From assembly GCA_049656905.1 (NCBI GenBank), contig JBASMO010000044.1, forward strand, positions 1 through 64,000: a stretch of DNA of 64,000 bases. The letters are read 5' to 3'. The position numbers and the translations under genes were made by a program. The stretch comes from DTU018 sp003444615. Lineage in GTDB: Bacteria > Bacillota > Syntrophomonadia > Syntrophomonadales > Syntrophomonadaceae. A model generated the notes under the pieces. That model was not told where the DNA came from and did not search any database. It saw nothing but the letters and a program-made list of their open reading frames with translations. Shown piece after piece: positions 9,228-17,507 of the stretch. Position 1 is the first letter of the stretch; every line of letters begins with the position of its first letter.

Positions 9228-10390
9228 AAATAAAGAAATTTGTAGCCAGGGATTACAAAACTGCTATACACCAGGCGAAGAAGGAAATGGGACCAGATGC
9301 CATAATACTACATTCTCGCCAGATTAAGAAACGAGGGATTATGGGCTGGTTTTCACCACCGCAGATCGAAATAACCGTAGCCATGGATGATACCCTCCAG
9401 GTTCACACAGATCGGAAGAGAAAGAACATAGATGCGGCTTGGTCAGCGCCCGCCGGCAATGCTAATCAACAGGTGCCATTGCCACGAGACACAGGGAGAG
9501 AAGTGGAACTGGTTGAAGAAATAAGGCGCATGAACCACCTTATGGAAGAAATGAAAAGTAAGCTTTATGAAGTTGAAAGCATTAAGGGTTTATCACAATC
9601 GGTACAACGTTTTCATCAAATGCTGTTGGAAAATCGTGTGAAACCGGAAATAGCTATGCATATAGCTGCCAATATTCAGAACAGGTTGCCCCAGGACCAC
9701 AGAACTGAACTCAAATGGGCTCACGAAGTATGTGTGCATACCTTACGAGAGTTTGTAAAGGATATAAGTCCTATTAATCTGTACAGAAACCAAACCAGTC
9801 GCTTGGTGTTTATGATCGGGCCAACTGGAGTTGGGAAAACCACAACTATTGCCAAATTAGCGGCTAAGATGACCTTTTTAGAAAACAAAAGAGTGGCCTT
9901 GATTACCCTGGATACCTACCGGATTTCAGCCGCTGATCAGTTGCGTACTTTTGCCGATATAATGGGTATTCCCCTTAGTGTAGTCTTTTCAGACGGTGAG
10001 ATGAAAGAGGCGTTAGACAAGTACCAGGATCAGGATATTATTTTTGTTGATACAGCGGGGTGTAGTCCCTTTAATAAGGAGCAGATGGCAGATTTAGAGC
10101 GTTTTGTTAAAGTAGCTCAGCCTGATGATATTATTTTGGTCTTGAGCGTTACTACCGACAGCGATGATTTAATAAATACTTATGAACAATTCAAGAGTGT
10201 AGGTATTGACAAAATCATTTTCACCAAACTTGATGAAACCACTACCTATGGGCAAATCTTAAATGTTGTATATGAGATTAGAAAACCAATTGCCTATGTT
10301 ACTACTGGACAAAACGTTCCAGATGACATTGAAATACCAGATTCTACCCGCTTAGCCAGAATGTTTCTGGGAGAGGAGGGTATAAGATGA
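9224..10390 (+). CDS. flhF: Flagellar biosynthesis SRP-type GTPase FlhF
   Basis: SRP-family GTPase that helps set the site and number of flagella. The 388 residues include an N-terminal basic part, a linker, the N domain (about 120-185) and the G domain with P-loop GPTGVGKT (199-206), LDTYRISAADQLRTFADI, the G3 motif VDTAG, and TKLDETTTYG. The residue after DTAG is Cys (codon 10061-10063), where Arg is usual in this GTPase subfamily. It overlaps flhA and flhG by four bases each (ATGA), and its activator FlhG is encoded next. Confidence 0.94.
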   Translation: MKIKKFVARDYKTAIHQAKKEMGPDAIILHSRQIKKRGIMGWFSPPQIEITVAMDDTLQVHTDRKRKNIDAAWSAPAGNANQQVPLPRDTGREVELVEEIRRMNHLMEEMKSKLYEVESIKGLSQSVQRFHQMLLENRVKPEIAMHIAANIQNRLPQDHRTELKWAHEVCVHTLREFVKDISPINLYRNQTSRLVFMIGPTGVGKTTTIAKLAAKMTFLENKRVALITLDTYRISAADQLRTFADIMGIPLSVVFSDGEMKEALDKYQDQDIIFVDTAGCSPFNKEQMADLERFVKVAQPDDIILVLSVTTDSDDLINTYEQFKSVGIDKIIFTKLDETTTYGQILNVVYEIRKPIAYVTTGQNVPDDIEIPDSTRLARMFLGEEGIR

Positions 10391-11295
10391 AGGACCAGGC
10401 TGAACGTCTGCGAGAGATGGCAAACCAGATTCGTCAACAAATTGAGCAGGAATTTGTGCGGCAAGTTCATCGGGCCAGGGTTGTAGCTATAAGTAGTGGC
10501 AAAGGAGGAGTCGGCAAAAGTACTTTGGCTCTCAATCTGGCTTTAGTTTTATGTAAACAGGGCAAAAAGGTTTTATTATTGGATGCAGATATGGGTATGG
10601 CTAACCTGGATATAATGCTGGGTGTAGTACCTAAATACAATCTTTTTCATGTTATCCAAGGGCGGAAAAACCTCCATGACGTTATTATATCTGGGCCGCA
10701 AGGCATGTCGATTATTCCAGGAGGATCAGGTATTCTGGAATTAGCCAATCTTCCTGCCAGTGACATGAAGAGACTTTTGGTAGAGTTAATTAAATTGGAC
10801 AGCGATTATGATTATATGATTCTGGATACTGGTGCAGGCATATCGAAAAATGTCACCAGCTTCCTTCTGGCAGCCGACGATGTTATTATAGTCACTATTC
10901 CCGAACCAACCTCTATAACTGATGCCTATGGAGTACTTAAAAGCATGAATCGAGCCTCGTATAATGGTAAGGTATATCTAGTGGTCAATCGGGTCAGTGA
11001 CGAATCTGAAGGTATCTGGGTAGCTGAAAAATTAACCATAGTTGCTCAAAAGTATCTGGATATAGAGGTGCTAAGTCTCGGCTATATCTTAAATGATCCC
11101 AGTGTCAGTGAAGGGATAAGGCGACAGCAGCCATTTGTAGAGATATACCCCCGCAGCCGGGTAACCCACAATTTTAAGCGGATTGCTGAAAAACTTTTAG
11201 AAGCCCACCGGGAGAAAAGGTTGGATGATCTTCAGGAGGCAAAACAACCTGGAATAAGAAACTTTTTTAAAAGGGTCCTAAGTAGTTCTAAATAA
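10387..11295 (+). CDS. flhG: MinD-like ATPase FlhG
   Basis: ParA/MinD-type ATPase of 302 residues with a deviant Walker A SGKGGVGKST (37-46) and LLLDADMGMANLDIMLG. The N terminus begins KDQAERLREM, the DQAxxLR motif by which FlhG stimulates the FlhF GTPase (family knowledge). It ends with a charged, amphipathic C-terminal segment that may bind the membrane. The pair FlhF/FlhG regulates flagellar number. Start ATG 10387 overlaps the flhF stop and sits behind gagaggagggt. Confidence 0.94.
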   Translation: MKDQAERLREMANQIRQQIEQEFVRQVHRARVVAISSGKGGVGKSTLALNLALVLCKQGKKVLLLDADMGMANLDIMLGVVPKYNLFHVIQGRKNLHDVIISGPQGMSIIPGGSGILELANLPASDMKRLLVELIKLDSDYDYMILDTGAGISKNVTSFLLAADDVIIVTIPEPTSITDAYGVLKSMNRASYNGKVYLVVNRVSDESEGIWVAEKLTIVAQKYLDIEVLSLGYILNDPSVSEGIRRQQPFVEIYPRSRVTHNFKRIAEKLLEAHREKRLDDLQEAKQPGIRNFFKRVLSSSK

Positions 11296-11317
11296 TGTAC
11301 CAACGGGGGATAAAAGG

Positions 11318-11965
11318 ATGAACGATTTTGATCTCAAGGTAAATCAGCTAATAGAAATAGAAATGGATCAAAACGGGAAGAAGGTATTTTTAGCCAGTCG
11401 AATTGAAGCAATCGAAGAAAGGTATATGTTGATAGCAACCCCTATCCGGCGAGGCATTCCTTTGTTATTACCGTCTGGAAGTCCAATCGTGGTTCAATTT
11501 AGGAAGGGTAATACTTTTTTTTCTTTTGAAAGTGAAATTATGGGCAGGTATTTGCGACCCATCCCTTTATGGATGATTAAAAAGCCCGTTTCAATATATA
11601 GGGTTCCTCAAAAACGTAGCTCGGTTAGATTACCCATTAATTTACCTGTGCAGTATCAATACCTGGATAGAGATGATGATTCACTGTATGAAGGCGTAAC
11701 AATTGACATAAGTGCGACCGGTATTTTGTTCAGCAGCGCCCAGTCATGTGATTGGGGAGAAAAGGTAAAGGTGGATTTGTTTCTTGGCAAGGATAATATA
11801 ATTTCCTCAGCAGCTAAGGTGGTCCGTACTGAAGATAAAGGTGGTCTGACTAGGTATCGGATAGCCGTGGAATTTGAAGATATGCCCGAGATAGAACGTG
11901 ATCGCATTTTTAAGTTTATGTTTGATAAACAACGCGAATGGATACGTAAAGGAATTCTTGAATGA
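11318..11965 (+). CDS. PilZ-domain cyclic-di-GMP-binding flagellar protein (YcgR-like)
   Basis: The 215-residue protein has an N-terminal beta-barrel of the YcgR/PilZN type (about 1-95) and a C-terminal PilZ domain. The two c-di-GMP-binding motifs are present: RxxxR at R100-R104 (KRSSVR) and DxSxxG at D130-G135 (DISATG). Proteins of this kind act as c-di-GMP-dependent brakes on the motor (family knowledge: YcgR, YpfA/DgrA). Its place among flagellar genes supports that. The last 35 bases, including the stop, are the first copy of a tandem duplication, so its C terminus is unaffected. Confidence 0.9.
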   Translation: MNDFDLKVNQLIEIEMDQNGKKVFLASRIEAIEERYMLIATPIRRGIPLLLPSGSPIVVQFRKGNTFFSFESEIMGRYLRPIPLWMIKKPVSIYRVPQKRSSVRLPINLPVQYQYLDRDDDSLYEGVTIDISATGILFSSAQSCDWGEKVKVDLFLGKDNIISSAAKVVRTEDKGGLTRYRIAVEFEDMPEIERDRIFKFMFDKQREWIRKGILE

Positions 11966-12000
11966 AACGCGAATGGATACGTAAAGGAATTCTTGAATGA
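11931..12000 (+). repeat. Perfect 35-bp tandem duplication across the PilZ gene stop codon
   Basis: Bases 11931-11965 (starting aacgcgaatggatacg and ending cttgaatga) are repeated without any mismatch at 11966-12000. The first copy is the last 11 codons plus stop of the PilZ gene. The second copy is now untranslated spacer just ahead of the cheB ribosome binding site. The exact identity implies a recent slippage or recombination event or strong constraint. Confidence 0.97.
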
Positions 12001-12014
12001 ATGGAGGCTCTCTG

Positions 12015-13079
12015 ATGAAACCAATTCGTGTCTTGGTAGTTGATGACTCAGCTTTTATGCGTAAGGTAATCAGTGATATTATCAACAACGACCCTAATAT
12101 GACAGTTATTGGCACCGCCAGGGATGGAAGGGACGCCTTAAAAAAGATTCAGGAGCTTAACCCGGACGTTGTTACTATGGATGTGGAAATGCCTGGTTTA
12201 GATGGACTGGCTGCTCTAGAAGAGTTAATGAAGATATCCCCTTTACCAGTATTAATGATTAGCAGCTTGACTAAACGAGGTACTGAGCAAACGGTCAAGG
12301 CTCTTCAATTAGGAGCGGTTGATTTTATAGCCAAACCTTCCGGACCAATTTCTTTGGATATCGACACCGTAAAAGAAGAAATAATTAGTAAAATTAAAAT
12401 TGCAGCAGGTACAAAGAATAAATTGGCGAATTTTAAGTATAAAACAGTAATTAGCCCTGTTCGCCCTGTCTCTACTTTTAAGGAACTGGCGCCAGGCACA
12501 ACCCTTGACAAATTGGTGCTTATTGGTACTTCAACTGGAGGGCCTAAAGCTCTTCATGAAGTAATACCTAGACTACCAGAGCAAATAAATGCTGGTATTT
12601 TGATAGTTCAACATATGCCACCTGGATTTACCAGATCTTTAGCGGAAAGACTAGACTCTTTGTCACAGATAACAGTGAAAGAAGCAGAGCACGGCGAAGA
12701 AATAATTCCCGGTTGTGCATATATAGCTCCTGGTGACTATCATTTGACTGTCAGCAGGCCTCCTTCCGGAGCACGAGAATTAAAGGTCAACTTAACCAAG
12801 GAACAGCCCCGAGGAGGACATCGGCCTGCAGTTGATACTATGTTGGAATCGGTAGCCCAACTATATTGGTCAGATATGATATGCGTAATTATGACCGGTA
12901 TGGGCAATGACGGAAGCCAAGGAGTTCAATTAATTAAAAAGCGGGGCGGCAAAGTAATTGCTGAACATCAATCATCCTGTATTGTATATGGTATGCCTAA
13001 AGCTGCTATTGCAACAGGTTGCGTTGACAAAATAGTTCATCTCAAAGACATCAGCAGTGAAGTTTTGAGAATGCTGTAG
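12015..13079 (+). CDS. cheB: Chemotaxis protein-glutamate methylesterase CheB
   Basis: Receiver domain (D10/D11, phosphoacceptor D56 in VVTMDVEMPGLDG, K near IAKPSG) joined to a methylesterase domain. Visible catalytic features are the Ser in GTSTGGPKAL, the His in VQHMPPGFT and the Asp in TGMGNDGSQG. It removes methyl groups from chemoreceptors, and deamidates some, after phosphorylation by CheA. I choose ATG 12015 (354 residues) because it starts the conserved IRVLVVDDSAF domain and follows atggaggctc. The longer frame from 11997 begins inside the duplicated segment. No cheR is seen in the window. Confidence 0.94.
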   Translation: MKPIRVLVVDDSAFMRKVISDIINNDPNMTVIGTARDGRDALKKIQELNPDVVTMDVEMPGLDGLAALEELMKISPLPVLMISSLTKRGTEQTVKALQLGAVDFIAKPSGPISLDIDTVKEEIISKIKIAAGTKNKLANFKYKTVISPVRPVSTFKELAPGTTLDKLVLIGTSTGGPKALHEVIPRLPEQINAGILIVQHMPPGFTRSLAERLDSLSQITVKEAEHGEEIIPGCAYIAPGDYHLTVSRPPSGARELKVNLTKEQPRGGHRPAVDTMLESVAQLYWSDMICVIMTGMGNDGSQGVQLIKKRGGKVIAEHQSSCIVYGMPKAAIATGCVDKIVHLKDISSEVLRML

Positions 13080-13115
13080 AGCAAGCATTTTGATGGATCT
13101 GGAGGTGGTTGGGTT

Positions 13116-15122
13116 TTGAAAATGGACATGTCACAATACCTAGATGTTTTTCTAGAAGAAAGTAAAGAACACTTAGGAAATCTTAATGAACAGCTGTTGA
13201 ATTTAGAAAAAAACCCTGGGAACTTGGCAGCCTTAAACGAAATATTTCGAGCTGCTCATACATTAAAGGGAATGTCCTCTACCATGGGATTTGAAGATTT
13301 AGCCGATCTAACACACCATCTAGAGGATGTGCTATCAGATCTTAAGGAAGGTTTACTGCAACCTGATACATATGTAGTTGATACGTTATTTCAATGTTTA
13401 GATCGCGTCCAATCGATTATTAGTCAAATCGAGAGTAATGGTTCGGCCGAATACAATAACCAGGACCTTATTGCGATCTTGAATAGTATTAAAAACCAGA
13501 ATTATACCGGGGATATTCAGCTAATTGAAGATAAACAAAAACCTGCAACAGCCCAAACTGAAGAGCCTTCCATTGAATTAGACTTTAATGAATACGAACT
13601 AACGGTGATGGAGGAGGCAGCCTGCAAGAACTATCAAATAGCTGCCATAAGGGTCGCCGTTGATCCAGGTTCATTAATGAAGTCAGTTCGCGCTTTCATG
13701 GTATTCAAAGTTTTAGAAGAAGACAGTGAGGTAATAAAATCCATACCAGCCGTAACCGACTTAGAGGATGGTAAATTTGATGAAACCTTTGATGTAGTAG
13801 TTATAACTAAAACACCCTTGCCAGTGTTAATTGATCGTCTGGAACACATATCCGAAATCCGTGTGGATAGTAGCCATTTGGTTAATATTGACCAATTGCC
13901 TTTACACCGGGACGATATAGACGTAATGAAATCGGACCAGAAAACCACTGAACAGGTGGACACCAAAAGAAATCACAAAATAAAACAAACTGTGCGGGTG
14001 GACATTGATCGGCTAGACAACTTAATGAATCTAGTGGGAGAACTAGTTATGCATAAAGGCCGTTTAGGCCAGATTGCTTCCAACCGGAGAATTGTTGAAC
14101 TAAATGAAACTATTGAACAGATTGACCGGATAAGTACGGATTTGCAGTCGGTAGTCATGAAAGTGCGTATGGTGCCTATCGAGCAAGTATTTAACCGTTT
14201 TCCCAGAATGGTCAGAGATTTGGCCAAGGAGTTAAATAAAGAAATAGAATTAATCATGGAAGGTAAGGAGACCGAACTGGATCGGACGGTTATAGATGAA
14301 ATAGGCGATCCGCTTATACACCTACTGCGCAATGCTATAGATCATGGTTTGGAATCACCATCGGTAAGAACTCAAAAAGGTAAACCCCGCATAGGGACCA
14401 TAATTTTGCGCGCCCGTCATGAAGGCAACAGTGTTTTTATTGAAGTAGAGGATGATGGGGCGGGAATACAAATTGAACGAGTTAAAAACAAAGCTGTGGC
14501 TAAGGGAATTATTACTGCCAAAGAAGCGGAAGAGATGACCGCAGAACAAGCCGTGGATCTTTTGTTTAGTCCTGGATTCAGCACAGCCGAAAATATTACT
14601 GATGTGTCAGGACGAGGGGTTGGACTGGATGTGGTCAAGAGCAAGATTGAATCCTTGAATGGGGAAATACAAGTGGACTCCAAACCTGGGCAAGGTACAA
14701 AGTTCGTCGTCAAACTACCTCTCACACTAGCCATAATTCAAGCCTTAATGGTAGCGGTCCGTGATGAAATTTACGCCATTCCACTCAGCACGGTTAATGA
14801 AACAACTATGTTGTCCTCTGAAGACATCAGGCTTATTCAAAACCAGGAAGTGATAGTACTTAGAGGCAATGTACTGCCACTTTATCGTTTGGATAGTCTG
14901 CTTGAAGTACCTGGAGAAACCCAATCAGATGAATCTTATGTGGTGGTGGTTCATAAGGGGAATAAACAGATAGGTCTGGTAGTAGATAGATTAATTGGTC
15001 AACAGGAAATTGTGATCAAGTCTTTGGGGAAAGTTCTAGCAGGTACTCCTGGTATTGCCGGGGCTATTGTGGCCGGAGACGGTAATGTGCGTTTGATACT
15101 TGATATAGATACTTTGTTTTAG
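13116..15122 (+). CDS. cheA: Chemotaxis histidine kinase CheA
   Basis: A 668-residue sensor kinase with the standard order: HPt domain (phosphorylated H48 in AAHTLKGMSSTMGF), linker and P2-like region, dimerisation helices (around IDRLDNLMNLVGELVMHKGR), HATPase domain with N box LIHLLRNAIDHGLE, EDDGAG, and GRGVGLDVV, then a C-terminal CheW-like domain. It couples receptor state to CheY and CheB phosphorylation. The start TTG 13116 follows ggaggtgg; ATG 13122 would leave a long spacing. It is followed 14 bp later by cheW. Confidence 0.95.
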   Translation: MKMDMSQYLDVFLEESKEHLGNLNEQLLNLEKNPGNLAALNEIFRAAHTLKGMSSTMGFEDLADLTHHLEDVLSDLKEGLLQPDTYVVDTLFQCLDRVQSIISQIESNGSAEYNNQDLIAILNSIKNQNYTGDIQLIEDKQKPATAQTEEPSIELDFNEYELTVMEEAACKNYQIAAIRVAVDPGSLMKSVRAFMVFKVLEEDSEVIKSIPAVTDLEDGKFDETFDVVVITKTPLPVLIDRLEHISEIRVDSSHLVNIDQLPLHRDDIDVMKSDQKTTEQVDTKRNHKIKQTVRVDIDRLDNLMNLVGELVMHKGRLGQIASNRRIVELNETIEQIDRISTDLQSVVMKVRMVPIEQVFNRFPRMVRDLAKELNKEIELIMEGKETELDRTVIDEIGDPLIHLLRNAIDHGLESPSVRTQKGKPRIGTIILRARHEGNSVFIEVEDDGAGIQIERVKNKAVAKGIITAKEAEEMTAEQAVDLLFSPGFSTAENITDVSGRGVGLDVVKSKIESLNGEIQVDSKPGQGTKFVVKLPLTLAIIQALMVAVRDEIYAIPLSTVNETTMLSSEDIRLIQNQEVIVLRGNVLPLYRLDSLLEVPGETQSDESYVVVVHKGNKQIGLVVDRLIGQQEIVIKSLGKVLAGTPGIAGAIVAGDGNVRLILDIDTLF

Positions 15123-15136
15123 AAGGAGGAAACATC

Positions 15137-15610
15137 ATGGAGGATGTGTTCAATATCAGAGTTGAGGACGGCTACCAGGAAGATGAAGAAATACAAGTAG
15201 TGGCTTTCCGGTTGGGTAATGAGGAATATGCGGTAGACATTTTATATGTTCAGGAAATAATTCGTTTGCTCAATATAACCAGAGTCCCTCGCAGCGCCCA
15301 GCATATTGAAGGAGTTGTGAATTTGCGCGGCAGTATTATTCCCATTGCTAACCTGCACTCCAGATTTGATCTGCAGTTTTCTGAAAATCAGGATGATAAG
15401 CGCATCATCGTGTTCAAGTTCGATGAAGTTCAAGTGGGCATTATCGTAGATGAGGTTTCGGAGGTTTTACGTATCCACCAAAATGACATAGAAGCTGCTG
15501 ATAAAGTTTATGGTACTTTGGAAGCTGACCATATAAAAGGAATTGCTAAAGTTGGTGAGAGATTGCTAATTCTGCTAGACCTGGCCAAGATTTTCGAAGC
15601 AGGATGGTGA
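15137..15610 (+). CDS. cheW: Chemotaxis coupling protein CheW
   Basis: A 157-residue adaptor linking chemoreceptors to CheA. The CheW fold is recognised from VVAFRLGNEEYAVDILYVQE, the segment ITRVPRSAQHIEGVVNLRGS and ILLDLAKIF at the end. It begins with a 20-residue acidic extension. The start is ATG 15137 with agaaggaggaaac upstream. It overlaps the cheC frame by seven bases if cheC starts at 15604. Confidence 0.95.
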   Translation: MEDVFNIRVEDGYQEDEEIQVVAFRLGNEEYAVDILYVQEIIRLLNITRVPRSAQHIEGVVNLRGSIIPIANLHSRFDLQFSENQDDKRIIVFKFDEVQVGIIVDEVSEVLRIHQNDIEAADKVYGTLEADHIKGIAKVGERLLILLDLAKIFEAGW

Positions 15611-16239
15611 TGATGGTGGAAAATTTCCAAGAACTAACGAATCTGCAGGTAGATGCCTTAAAAGAGATAGGTAACATTGGAGCTGGTAATGCAGCTACAG
15701 CCTTAGCACAAATAATTAATACCAAAATTGACATGAACGTTCCTCGGGTAAGCATATTGGAGTTTGATAAAGTTCCAGCCTTAATTGGAGGAGCTGATAC
15801 GTATGTGGTGGGGATTTATTTAACCGTGTTTGGTTCGGCTCCTGCCAGCTTGTTGTTTATTCTGCCAGTAGAACAGGCGTGTCGACTGGTGGACATGATG
15901 ATGGGACAACCTGCTGGACATACCGTACCTGAGAATATGGGGGAAATTGAATACTCAGCCATGATGGAACTGGGTAATATTATTTCCGCAACCTACTTAA
16001 ATGCACTGGTTGCGTTTACTCAACTGACCTTAGCACCATCAGTACCAGCTTTGGGAATGGACATGGCCGGAGCAATATTAAACGCCATTTTGGCCCAATT
16101 CGGGGAAGTAGCTGACCACGTTCTGGTATTAGAAACTCAATTCAGGAAAGATGACGAGGATGTAGTAGGCCATTTTTTTATGTTACCTGAACCCGGTTCA
16201 CTAAACACTATTTTAACTGCACTTGGGGTGAGTCATTAA
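15604..16239 (+). CDS. cheC: CheY-P phosphatase CheC
   Basis: CheC (211 residues) dephosphorylates CheY-P and is stimulated by CheD in adaptation. Two phosphatase motifs of the ExxN type are present: LKEIGNIGAGNAATAL near residue 20 and MMELGNIISATYLNAL near residue 120. Several Met codons lie close together (ATG 15604, 15610, 15613). 15604 gives overlap with cheW and 15613 is also reasonable. It overlaps cheD by one base, and the pair is expected to work as a complex. Confidence 0.93.
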   Translation: MVMMVENFQELTNLQVDALKEIGNIGAGNAATALAQIINTKIDMNVPRVSILEFDKVPALIGGADTYVVGIYLTVFGSAPASLLFILPVEQACRLVDMMMGQPAGHTVPENMGEIEYSAMMELGNIISATYLNALVAFTQLTLAPSVPALGMDMAGAILNAILAQFGEVADHVLVLETQFRKDDEDVVGHFFMLPEPGSLNTILTALGVSH

Positions 16240-16724
16240 TGTCAAACATTATTCAGGTCGGAATGGCTGACCTGAAACTAGCTAAGGCGCCGGATAAGCT
16301 AATGACGGCTGGCTTAGGTTCGTGTATAGGCATATGCATTTTCGACCCTGTGGTAAAAGTGGGTGTCTTGGCACATATAATGCTTCCAAATAGCACTCAG
16401 TCCAAAAATCCACAAAACCGTGCTAAATTTGCCGATAGTGCTATAGTAATGGCACTGGAGGAGATGGATAAAAATGGGGCTTCCAGAGTTAGGTTGCAGG
16501 CCAAAATAGCTGGCGGTGCCCAGATGTTTAAATTTTCCGGTGAGAGCGATATTATGAAAATAGGGGAAAGAAATACTCTGGCGGTTATAGAGAATCTAAC
16601 AAAACATAATATTAAGCTGGTTGCCAAAGATACGGGTGGAAACTTTGGACGTACTATTATATTCGATGTGGGAGATGGCAGTTTGTTAATACGAACCATA
16701 GGACATGGGGAGAGAGTTATTTAG
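16239..16724 (+). CDS. cheD: Chemoreceptor glutamine deamidase CheD
   Basis: The 161-residue product shows the CheD active-site layout: Cys29 in TAGLGSCIGICIFDP, His46 in LAHIMLPN, and the AGGAQMF segment. It deamidates receptor glutamines and activates CheC. It starts at the A of the cheC stop (TAATG), a one-base overlap that implies translational coupling. The stop is directly followed by the sigma-factor start. Confidence 0.94.
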   Translation: MSNIIQVGMADLKLAKAPDKLMTAGLGSCIGICIFDPVVKVGVLAHIMLPNSTQSKNPQNRAKFADSAIVMALEEMDKNGASRVRLQAKIAGGAQMFKFSGESDIMKIGERNTLAVIENLTKHNIKLVAKDTGGNFGRTIIFDVGDGSLLIRTIGHGERVI

Positions 16725-17498
16725 GTGAAAGCTGACCTGAGTTCATTGTGGAATAATTACAAAGAACATGCTCAATTGGAAGCGAGAGATGAATTAATAG
16801 TTCACTATGCACCTATGGTAAAATATGTGGCTGGCCGCCTGGCTATTAATTTATCATCAGCAGTGGAGATGGATGAGTTAATCTCCTATGGTATAGAAGG
16901 ATTAATTGATGCCATAGAAAAGTATGACCCTACCCGGAATATCAAATTTGAGACCTATGCTGTAACCCGAATTCGCGGATCTATGATAGATGGTCTGCGT
17001 TCAATGGACTGGGTTCCGGTCTCGGTTCGCCAGAAGAGCAAGGAATTAGAGAAGGTTTATGTTCAACTGGAAAACCGTTTGGGCAGAACCGCTACTCATC
17101 AGGAGGTTGCACAGGAACTGGGCATCAGTGAAAAAGAGTTATCTGTTTTGTTACAAGAGGTTGCTGCGACCACTCTGATCTCCTTAGATGATTATATTCC
17201 AGGGGATGAAGGAGAGGAAAAAAAGCGCCGCATTGTGGAGATGTTAGAGGACGATAACGCTGTTGATGCTCTGGAAATGGTGGAAGTACAGGAAGTAAAG
17301 GAATTATTGGCTAGGTCAATTGCCAAACTTCCTGAAAAAGAGAAAATGGTAATATACTTATATTACTATGAAGGATTAACCTTAAAAGAAATAGGATTGA
17401 CCTTAAACTTATCCGAATCAAGAATATCACAACTTCATACCAAAGCCGTGTTGAGGCTTAGAGGGGGATTGAGCAAAAAGAAACATTTAGTAACCTAG
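16725..17498 (+). CDS. fliA: RNA polymerase sigma factor for flagellar genes (FliA/SigD/WhiG type)
   Basis: A 257-residue sigma-70 family factor of the sigma-28 group. Region 2 contains HYAPMVKYVAGRLAI, MDELISYGIEGLIDAIEKYD and KFETYAVTRIRGSMIDGLRS. Region 3 has the QKSKELE segment, and region 4 the HTH around LTLKEIGLTLNLSESRISQL. It directs transcription of late flagellar and chemotaxis genes. The start is GTG 16725, immediately after the cheD stop, with ggggagagag upstream. Confidence 0.94.
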   Translation: MKADLSSLWNNYKEHAQLEARDELIVHYAPMVKYVAGRLAINLSSAVEMDELISYGIEGLIDAIEKYDPTRNIKFETYAVTRIRGSMIDGLRSMDWVPVSVRQKSKELEKVYVQLENRLGRTATHQEVAQELGISEKELSVLLQEVAATTLISLDDYIPGDEGEEKKRRIVEMLEDDNAVDALEMVEVQEVKELLARSIAKLPEKEKMVIYLYYYEGLTLKEIGLTLNLSESRISQLHTKAVLRLRGGLSKKKHLVT

Positions 17499-17507
17499 AA
17501 GAGGGGT

